5,119 bases of DNA, from the NCBI GenBank assembly GCA_017620875.1, contig JAGAUH010000001.1, positions 1-5,119 on the forward strand. Reading direction: 5' to 3'. A program made the translations under genes and the position numbers. Below the pieces are notes generated by a model. The model did not search any database, had not been told where the DNA came from, and was given only the letters and a program-made list of their open reading frames with translations. Positions 1 through 5,119 of the stretch are shown here, piece after piece. Position 1 is the stretch's first letter; each line of letters begins with the position of its first letter. This DNA is from Clostridia bacterium (lineage in GTDB: Bacteria; Bacillota; Clostridia; Christensenellales; Borkfalkiaceae).

Positions 1-475
1 AAAGGCAAAAGTTCCGTTTGGGGTACTAGCAAGCGTTGCTACCATAGTAGACTTTAATCCGGACGCAGTAAGAAAAATTCTTGCTAAAATCGGCGTAGAG
101 TTTGCCGCGGAAGACGAAAGTAGATTAACTAGGGTTAAAAATTGGATAGTAAATCATCAACCAAGCAAACTATACAAACTCTTACCAGAAAGAAATAGTC
201 AATATTTAGACGCTTTATCTGCCGAAGATAAAGAAGTTTTAAATAAACTTTACACCTATTGTAAAGATACCGCCGTTATAGAAGAAAAGGGCGTTATGGA
301 ATTTTTATATTCTATTATCAACGATCCAAATTTAAGCAAAAAAGAAAATCAAAAGAAACAACAATACTACTTTAAAATTTTCTACAACGCACTATTTGGC
401 ACCGATATGGGACCTAGACTATATTTATTCTTGTCGGCAATAGATAAAGAACAATATTTACACTTATTACACTAA
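1..475 (+). CDS. lysS: Lysyl-tRNA synthetase, class I (3' end only)
   Basis: The first complete codon is at position 2, and 157 residues are visible before the TAA at 473-475; the start and catalytic core lie outside the window. The enzyme attaches lysine to tRNA-Lys in the cytoplasm. The visible part is the helical, anticodon-binding C-terminal region of the class I form. It opens with KVPFGVLASVATIVDFNPD, continues through a run of charged helices, and ends with a GPRLYLFLSAIDKEQ segment just before the stop, as is typical of the family's C-terminus. HIGH- and KMSKS-type signature motifs would lie upstream and cannot be checked. The class I enzyme is the archaeal-type alternative to the common class II LysRS and occurs in only some bacterial lineages. 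The next gene starts 52 bases downstream on the same strand, so co-transcription is possible, but no functional link is evident. Confidence 0.85.
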   Translation, partial: KAKVPFGVLASVATIVDFNPDAVRKILAKIGVEFAAEDESRLTRVKNWIVNHQPSKLYKLLPERNSQYLDALSAEDKEVLNKLYTYCKDTAVIEEKGVMEFLYSIINDPNLSKKENQKKQQYYFKIFYNALFGTDMGPRLYLFLSAIDKEQYLHLLH

Positions 476-481
476 GATTTA

Positions 482-501
482 GCCTCTGATTTTTCAGGGG
501 C
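482..501 (+). other. Intergenic hairpin without a U-tract
   Basis: Arms GCCTCTGA (482-489) and TCAGGGGC (494-501) pair over 8 bp, with one G-U pair and a UUUU loop, between the lysS stop and the hydratase start. The bases after it are A-rich (ATAAATAAAA) rather than a T-run, so it is not a textbook intrinsic terminator in the + direction. On the other strand it is not followed by a T-run either. It could stabilise a processed 3' end, act as a weak or factor-assisted terminator, or have no role. No convincing promoter is seen between it and the hydratase gene. Confidence 0.45.
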
Positions 502-527
502 ATAAATAAAATATAAAGGATAACGAT

Positions 528-2774
528 ATGATTAAATCTTATAATAACGGAGTTTATTTAGTAAATGGAAAAATAGTAACCGATAGCACAAATTTACCTA
601 GCGTAGAAGAAGCAAAAAAGGGTACTATTGCTTATAGCATATTAACTAGCCACAACACAAACGACAACAATCAAAAGTTAAAAATAAAATTTGATGCAAT
701 GGCATCTCACGATATAACTTACGTTGGTATCGTACAAACTGCAAGGGCGGGTGGACTTAAAAAATTCCCTATGCCATACGCACTTACAAACTGCCATAAT
801 TCACTTTGCGCAGTTGGTGGAACTATTAACGAAGACGACCATATTTTCGGTCTTTCTGCGTGTAAAAAATACGGAGGAATTTACGTTCCTGCAAACTTAG
901 CGGTTATCCACCAATTCGTTAGAGAAAGATTAGTAAAATGCGGAAATATGATACTAGGCTCAGATAGTCACACTCGTTACGGTGCGTTAGGAACTATGGG
1001 CTTTGGAGAAGGCGGACCAGAACTTGTTAAACAATTGCTTAACAACACTTACGATATCGATTATCCACAAGTCGTTTTAGTTCACGTAACGGGTACGCCT
1101 AAAAAGGGAATAGGTCCTCACGACGTTGCTATTTCGTTAGTTAAAGAAGTGTTTAAATCGGGCTTTGTTAAAAACAAAATTTTAGAATTCGTTGGGGAAG
1201 GAATTTCTGGTTTATCCGTAGATTTTAGAAACGGCGTAGACGTTATGACAACCGAAACAACTTGTCTAAGTTCTATTTGGCAAACCGATAGTAAAGTACA
1301 AGAGTTTTACTCTAAGCACGGCAAGGCGGAAGACTATAAAAAGTTAGAGCCACAAAACGTTGCTTATTACGATAGTTTAATAGAAATTAACCTAGATAAA
1401 ATGGAAAGTATGATTGCGCTTCCTTTCCACCCAAGCAACGCTTATACTATAAAAGAATTCGTTGCAAACGCAAAAGAAATTCTTAAAAAGGTAGACGAAG
1501 AAGCCAAAAAGACTTTCGGAGATAAAATTAATATAGATTTAGCAAGCAAAGTGGTAGACGGAAAGGTTTATGCCGACCAAGGTATTATTGCAGGTTGCGC
1601 TGGCGGATTATACGAAAACCTTTGCGAAGCGGCAGATATTTTAAGGGATAACTCAACGGGTTGCGATTATTTCTCGCTATCTTGCTATCCTGCAAGTATC
1701 CCCGTATATAAAGCAATTACTTCTAATGGGGTTGCTTCCGACTTAATTAGTGCGGGCTCTGTTATTAAACCTGCATTTTGTGGACCGTGTTTCGGCGCGG
1801 GCGACGTTCCTGGAAATAACGGACTTTCTATAAGACACACTACGAGAAACTTCCCTAATAGAGAAGGTAGCAAGCCAGACCAAGCGCAAATAGCAACGGT
1901 TGCTCTTATGGATGCCCGTAGTATTGCTGCAACTGCAATTAACGGTGGCGTAATAACTCCTGCAACGGATATAGATTACGTTAAAACCGAAAAAGAATAT
2001 AATTACGACGGCGGAATTTATGGTAAACGCGTTTACGAAGGTTATAACAACGCAGAAGAAGATTTGGCTTTAAGATATGGTCCAAACATTGCCGATTGGC
2101 CAAAAATGTACCCTATAAAAGATAATCTTTTAGCAGAATTTTGCGCTGTTATTCACGACGAAGTTACCACCACGGACGAACTTATTCCGTCAGGCGAAAC
2201 TTCTTCTTATAGGTCTAACCCATATAAATTATCAGATTTTGCTTTGAGTAGAAGGGTACCGGAATACGTAGGATTAAGCAAAGTTTGTAGAGATAAAGGC
2301 GACGCTTTAAGAGAAGGTAAGGTGGACGATAAAATTGCGCTAGCGTTATCTAAAGTTGGCAATTTAGAAACTTTAAAAGATACAACCTATTTTGGTTCTG
2401 TAATATTTGCAAATAAACCGGGCGACGGCTCTGCAAGAGAGCAAGCCGCATCTTGTCAAAAAGTATTGGGCGGTGTTGCAAACGTTTGTTACGAATATGC
2501 TACAAAAAGATATCGTAGCAACTGTATAAATTGGGGCTTAATGCCGTTTACTATAGACGAGAGTACGGAGTTTAATTATAAGCAAGGCGATATGTTGTTT
2601 GTAGAAGGTATTAAACAAGGTATTGCAAACGGACAAGAAGAATTTATTGGTAAAATAATCAGTGGGGATAAAGTTTCCGAAATTAAACTTTACGTTAAAA
2701 ACCTAACCCCTAACGAAAAGAAAATTTTACTAGAAGGTTGTCTAATAAACTTTTACGCATCTAACAATAAATAG
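528..2774 (+). CDS. Aconitase-superfamily hydratase (probable aconitate hydratase)
   Basis: This complete 748-residue protein belongs to the aconitase superfamily subgroup usually annotated as 'hydratase' in clostridia (E. coli YbhJ is of similar type and length). It probably interconverts citrate and isocitrate using a 4Fe-4S cluster. Candidate cluster ligands are Cys357 in GCAGG and Cys418/Cys421 in CGPC. Active-site motifs include GSDSHT (Asp146-Ser147-His148), TTRNFPNR (Arg440, Arg445, matching aconitase Arg447/Arg452) and GDGSAREQ (Ser635, Arg637, matching the catalytic Ser642/Arg644 region). The last third, from about residue 540 with [10 protein letters not shown] at 547-556, is the swivelling domain. 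The start is supported by AAAGGA at 515-520, 7 bases before ATG. The stop (TAG) overlaps the ribosome binding site of the isocitrate dehydrogenase gene, so the two form an operon. The Fe-S loop is GCAGG instead of the canonical SCTN, which I believe is normal for this subgroup. Exact substrate is inferred from family and neighbour. Confidence 0.88.
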   Translation: MIKSYNNGVYLVNGKIVTDSTNLPSVEEAKKGTIAYSILTSHNTNDNNQKLKIKFDAMASHDITYVGIVQTARAGGLKKFPMPYALTNCHNSLCAVGGTINEDDHIFGLSACKKYGGIYVPANLAVIHQFVRERLVKCGNMILGSDSHTRYGALGTMGFGEGGPELVKQLLNNTYDIDYPQVVLVHVTGTPKKGIGPHDVAISLVKEVFKSGFVKNKILEFVGEGISGLSVDFRNGVDVMTTETTCLSSIWQTDSKVQEFYSKHGKAEDYKKLEPQNVAYYDSLIEINLDKMESMIALPFHPSNAYTIKEFVANAKEILKKVDEEAKKTFGDKINIDLASKVVDGKVYADQGIIAGCAGGLYENLCEAADILRDNSTGCDYFSLSCYPASIPVYKAITSNGVASDLISAGSVIKPAFCGPCFGAGDVPGNNGLSIRHTTRNFPNREGSKPDQAQIATVALMDARSIAATAINGGVITPATDIDYVKTEKEYNYDGGIYGKRVYEGYNNAEEDLALRYGPNIADWPKMYPIKDNLLAEFCAVIHDEVTTTDELIPSGETSSYRSNPYKLSDFALSRRVPEYVGLSKVCRDKGDALREGKVDDKIALALSKVGNLETLKDTTYFGSVIFANKPGDGSAREQAASCQKVLGGVANVCYEYATKRYRSNCINWGLMPFTIDESTEFNYKQGDMLFVEGIKQGIANGQEEFIGKIISGDKVSEIKLYVKNLTPNEKKILLEGCLINFYASNNK

Positions 2775-2782
2775 GAGATATT

Positions 2783-3994
2783 ATGGAAAAAATTAAAATG
2801 ACCACGCCGTTAGTAGAAATGGACGGCGACGAAATGACTCGTATTTTATGGAAAGACATTAAAGAAGAATTAATACTTCCTTTTGTAGACTTAAAAACCG
2901 AGTATTACGATTTAGGGCTAGTTAATAGAGATAAAACTTTAGACCAAGTTACCATAGATAGCGCTAACGCAACAAAAAAATACGGCGTTGCAGTAAAGTG
3001 CGCTACTATTACGCCAAACGCTCAACGTATGACGTAATATAACCTAACTGAAATGTGTAAAAGTACAAACGGAACTATTAGGGATATTTTAGACGGAACG
3101 GTATTCCGCGCGCCTATTATTATAGATAGCGTAAAACCTGCCGTAAAGTCTTGGAAAAAGCCTATAACCATTGCTAGACACGCTTATGGCGACGTTTATA
3201 AAAGCGTAGAACTAAGGACTAAAGGCGCAGGGGTAGCAAAACTTGTGTTCGAAGGTGAAAATGGAGAAAGACAAGAAGTTGTTATTCAAGAATTAAAGGG
3301 CGCGGGCGTACTACAAGGTATGCACAATACCGAAAAGAGTATTTCTAGTTTCGCACACAGTTGTTTTAAATACGCATTATCATTAAAGCAAGATTTGTGG
3401 TTTAGTACAAAAGATACTATATCTAAAAAATATGACGGTTGCTTTAAAGAGATTTTCGAAAACATTTTTAACGAGTACTATAAACAAGAGTTCGAAAAGG
3501 CGGGCATTACTTATTTCTATACCTTAATAGACGACGCGGTTGCAAGGGTTGTTAGGAGTCAAGGCGGATTTGTTTGGGCTTGTAAAAACTACGATGGCGA
3601 CGTTATGAGCGATATGGTTTCTACTGCCTTTGGTAGTTTGTCTATGATGACTAGCGTACTTGTTTCTCCAGACGGAAATTACGAGTACGAAGCCGCTCAC
3701 GGTACGGTTACAAGGCACTATTATAAATATCTTAAAGGCGAAAAAACGGGCACTAACCCAATGGCAACTATATTTGCTTGGAGCGGTGCTTTAAGAAAGC
3801 GTGGCGAACTAGACAATTTACCAAAACTAATAGATTACGCTAACAAGTTAGAAAAGGCTTGTATAGATACTTTAGATGCGGGTATTATGACAAAAGACTT
3901 AATTGCATTGTCAGAAAATAAAAACACTAAAGAAGTTTATACCGACGAGTTTATTGCAGAAATAAAGAGTAGACTTAGTGCTTTGCTTGCTTAA
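2783..3994 (+). pseudogene. icd: NADP-type isocitrate dehydrogenase, interrupted by in-frame TAA at codon 85
   Basis: The 403-codon frame encodes a eukaryote-like homodimeric NADP isocitrate dehydrogenase (isocitrate to 2-oxoglutarate, CO2 and NADPH). TAA at 3035-3037 splits it into 84 and 318 codons with no frame change. Up to about residue 140 the numbering matches human IDH1: Lys72, Thr75, Thr77, Ser94, Asn96, Arg100, Arg109, Arg132 and Tyr139 are all present. Later catalytic residues are kept at Lys210, Asp250, Asp273 and Asp277, and the NADP-binding GTVTRHY motif is intact. The family normally has Glu at the stop position. Nearby oddities are Cys92 for a near-invariant Trp, Thr95 for the substrate-loop Pro, and Thr84. 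ATG at 3053 (codon 91) has no ribosome binding site, so the C-terminal part is unlikely to be made separately. The gene start is well supported by AGGAG at 2773-2777. Elsewhere the protein looks under full selection, so a sequence error or very recent mutation is likely; if so, this is a normal functional icd. Confidence 0.85.
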
Positions 3995-4015
3995 AAACTA
4001 GGCTATATATCAAAT

Positions 4016-4052
4016 AACCACCATTTTTTTTAAAAGTGGTGGTTTTGTTTTT
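4016..4052 (+). terminator. Intrinsic terminator of the hydratase-icd unit
   Basis: The left arm AACCACCATTTTT (4016-4028) pairs with AAAAGTGGTGGTT (4032-4044) in a 13-bp stem containing one G-U pair, with a 3-base loop. It is followed by TTTTGTTTTT up to 4052 (the first T's are shared with the arm). It begins 21 bases after the icd stop. The opposite strand has no T-run after the stem, so it acts on + strand transcription only. Confidence 0.9.
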
Positions 4053-4103
4053 ATAATGGAAAATTAAAATAGAAAAATTAACTATCTCTTTTATTGATTT
4101 TTC

Positions 4104-4132
4104 TTGACGTAAAATATCCTATGATATATAAT
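4104..4132 (+). promoter_or_regulatory. Sigma-A-type promoter of the small RNA gene
   Basis: The -35 box TTGACG (4104-4109) and the perfect -10 box TATAAT (4127-4132) are separated by exactly 17 bases. Transcription would start near 4139-4141. There is no open reading frame with a ribosome binding site between this promoter and the terminator ending at 4264, so it appears to serve a non-coding transcript. Confidence 0.8.
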
Positions 4133-4138
4133 TTAATT

Positions 4139-4264
4139 ATTCCCTTTGGTTCTTGAACAAGAGAGTTGCAGTATTTGTAGCAACCAAGAGCGAAAATCAC
4201 TAGGGTGTATTCGTGGTAGTTTCGCTTATTTAATCGTCTAGGTTTACTAGGCGGTTATTTTTTT
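4139..4264 (+). ncRNA. Small structured RNA of unknown family, about 125 nt
   Basis: This is a stand-alone transcription unit with a consensus promoter just upstream and its own intrinsic terminator. Within it I can pair GTTGC (4165-4169) with GCAAC (4180-4184). A longer hairpin pairs AGCGAAA (4189-4195) with TTTCGCT (4220-4226), extended by ATCAC (4196-4200) with GTGGT (4213-4217), a 2-base AG bulge and a 12-base loop containing AGGG. The 3' end is the terminator hairpin. An alternative pairing, TTTGGTT (4145-4151) with AACCAAG (4182-4188), would exclude the GTTGC hairpin. The only short reading frame (TTG at 4153) lacks a ribosome binding site. I do not recognise the motifs of 6S RNA, SRP RNA, tmRNA, RNase P, or the common riboswitches. 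It may be a regulatory sRNA, or a leader that terminates before the TM2 gene. The 5' end is inferred from the -10 box. Confidence 0.65.
4231..4264 (+). terminator. Intrinsic terminator of the small RNA
   Basis: The arm TAATCGTCTAG (4231-4241) pairs with CTAGGCGGTTA (4247-4257) over 11 bp, including two G-U pairs, around a GTTTA loop. Seven T's (4258-4264) follow directly. No T-run follows it on the opposite strand. Confidence 0.88.
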
Positions 4265-4350
4265 ATAAAAAAGGTTATAAAAACCCAAAAAAGAGTAGGG
4301 GTTAAAAATGTTTAAAAGCATTATATAAACAACAAATTTTCCAAAAGTAC
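4265..4350 (+). other. A-rich spacer with no recognisable feature
   Basis: This short A/T-rich stretch lies between the small RNA terminator and the next promoter. The only structure I see is a weak AACCC/GGGTT pairing and a GGTT/AACC pairing around 4273-4304, both too short to interpret. No coding frame with a ribosome binding site is present. Confidence 0.5.
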
Positions 4351-4379
4351 TTGACAAAGGGTTATAGTTTTTATATAAT
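4351..4379 (+). promoter_or_regulatory. Consensus sigma-A promoter of the TM2-domain gene
   Basis: A perfect -35 box TTGACA (4351-4356) and a perfect -10 box TATAAT (4374-4379) are spaced by 17 bases. Transcription would begin near 4386, leaving a leader of about 20 bases that holds the ribosome binding site GGAGGA (4398-4403). A match this good suggests strong constitutive expression unless an unseen regulator acts on it. Confidence 0.88.
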
Positions 4380-4407
4380 TTATTTATGTATAATTTTGGA
4401 GGATATT

Positions 4408-5119
4408 ATGACTGCAGAAAACGTTAATTTATTATCAGAAAAATTTGATAAAGACATCCCTGCCGTTTGTTCGTTTAGGTTTAGAAATAAACTATCTAAC
4501 GCATCGGACGAAAAGGTAGAAGAAGTTGCTAACACAACTTTAAAAAAGAAGGGTACAGCACTTACTCTTAGTGTGCTTTTAGGTTGGTTTGGTTTAAATA
4601 GGTTTTATTTAGGCGACAAAAAGCAAGGTCTTATCACTTTAATAATGTTTGCTGTTACCGCCGTTTTAGTTGGCTTAACACTCGGCTTATTCTTTGGCTT
4701 ATGGCACGCTATGATAGTTCCACAAGTTGATTCTATGTTGGCAGAGTGGACAAATGCAGGCTACCAAGTTGCAGTAGAGTTTCCTAAAACAACAATAGAA
4801 ACTCCAAACATACTTACTTCGGCATCTCAAATGACTTTTTCAGAAATGTTTAAAGTTATGACTTCTCCTATTTTAAATTTCCAAGCAAAAAACGCCGAAG
4901 GAATAACCTTAGTACAGTTTTTAAATCCTATGGCAATCGTTATAGATATCATTGGTATAATAACTGCAATTGTTTTATTAATATTCTTATTCTGGTGGGT
5001 ATCCGATATTATTAGAACCGCAGAAGACGTACCTTTTGTAAACTACGAAATGTTAGTTTTTGCCGCAACAGGCACAAAAGAAAATCTTTACAAGGCTAAC
5101 GCAGAAATTTTAGACGAAG
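4408..5119 (+). CDS. TM2-domain membrane protein with a large insertion (3' end missing)
   Basis: The frame is open from ATG 4408 to the right edge (237 complete codons, no stop), so the protein is longer than seen. The start follows GGAGG by 5 bases and a consensus promoter. Residues 1-50 are charged and helical with no signal peptide, and resemble the N-terminal region of TM2 proteins in gut Firmicutes and Bacteroidetes. The TM2 hallmark is at 55-69 (LLGWFGLNRFYLG), followed by a membrane segment at about 75-98. A polar stretch of about 75 residues comes next, then a second hydrophobic helix at about 174-195 that runs into WWVSD (196-200). That motif matches the W-x-x-D end of a TM2 domain, which normally follows the first part almost directly. 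TM2 proteins have no settled biochemical role in bacteria; function here is unknown. Codon use matches the rest of the window. Confidence 0.85.
   Translation, partial: MTAENVNLLSEKFDKDIPAVCSFRFRNKLSNASDEKVEEVANTTLKKKGTALTLSVLLGWFGLNRFYLGDKKQGLITLIMFAVTAVLVGLTLGLFFGLWHAMIVPQVDSMLAEWTNAGYQVAVEFPKTTIETPNILTSASQMTFSEMFKVMTSPILNFQAKNAEGITLVQFLNPMAIVIDIIGIITAIVLLIFLFWWVSDIIRTAEDVPFVNYEMLVFAATGTKENLYKANAEILDE

Noticed and set aside
1685..1873. Minus-strand reading frame inside the hydratase gene
   Set aside because: It is a shadow of the conserved Fe-S region on the other strand, with no ribosome binding site or recognisable product.
3035..3037. TAA reassigned to an amino acid
   Set aside because: TAA ends both lysS (473-475) and icd (3992-3994) exactly where the proteins should end, so it functions as a stop in this genome.
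3524..3718. Minus-strand reading frame inside icd
   Set aside because: It lies opposite the most conserved part of icd and shows no independent coding signal.
3053..3994. A separate 313-residue gene starting at ATG 3053
   Set aside because: No ribosome binding site precedes this ATG, it is codon 91 of the same unbroken frame, and the product would lack part of the substrate and cofactor site. It is the tail of icd.
2783..3994. Frameshift, or a natural two-subunit isocitrate dehydrogenase
   Set aside because: Both pieces are in the same frame and no bases are missing relative to homologues; the only break is one stop codon, and no split version of this family is known to me.
4153..4203. Sixteen-codon peptide starting with TTG inside the small RNA
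   Set aside because: No ribosome binding site, weak start codon, and it overlaps the predicted hairpins; nothing supports translation.
4202..4226. T-box riboswitch, from a faint AGGGTG resemblance
   Set aside because: There is no long specifier stem, the TGG bulge context is absent, the segment does not overlap the terminator arm, and the downstream gene is not amino-acid related.
4386..4388. Alternative ATG start for the TM2-domain gene
   Set aside because: It is out of frame with the protein and lies upstream of the GGAGG site, at the likely transcription start.

Overview
The window reads as A+T-rich chromosomal DNA from a low-GC Gram-positive-type bacterium, most likely an uncultured clostridial or related Bacillota lineage. 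Three things point there: strong AGGAG-type ribosome binding sites, promoters close to the sigma-A consensus, and a clostridial-style pairing of an aconitase-family hydratase with an NADP-type isocitrate dehydrogenase. The lysyl-tRNA synthetase is the class I form, which only some bacterial lineages have. The taxonomic call is inference. All protein genes lie on the + strand.

Layout. Positions 1-475 are the 3' end of class I lysyl-tRNA synthetase. A short hairpin without a U-tract follows at 482-501. Positions 528-2774 encode a complete 748-residue aconitase-superfamily hydratase. Eight bases later, 2783-3994 is a full-length (403-codon) isocitrate dehydrogenase reading frame interrupted by one in-frame TAA at codon 85; the frame is unchanged on both sides. 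A strong intrinsic terminator at 4016-4052 closes this unit. Positions 3995-4407 hold no protein gene. They contain a compact stand-alone transcription unit: a consensus promoter (4104-4132), about 125 nt of structured RNA (about 4139-4264) and its own intrinsic terminator. A second consensus promoter (4351-4379) then drives a TM2-domain membrane protein that runs off the right edge.

Function. The hydratase and dehydrogenase would together convert citrate to 2-oxoglutarate, the oxidative half-branch of the TCA cycle that supplies glutamate and makes NADPH. No citrate synthase is visible here. As written, the pathway is broken at isocitrate dehydrogenase. The lesion is a tight cluster of unusual changes (stop codon, Trp to Cys, Pro to Thr, and possibly Lys to Thr) in an otherwise well-conserved protein. 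A base-calling or assembly error, or a very recent mutation, is therefore more plausible than an old pseudogene.

The best candidate for something undescribed is the small RNA gene at 4139-4264, which I cannot assign to any family I know.
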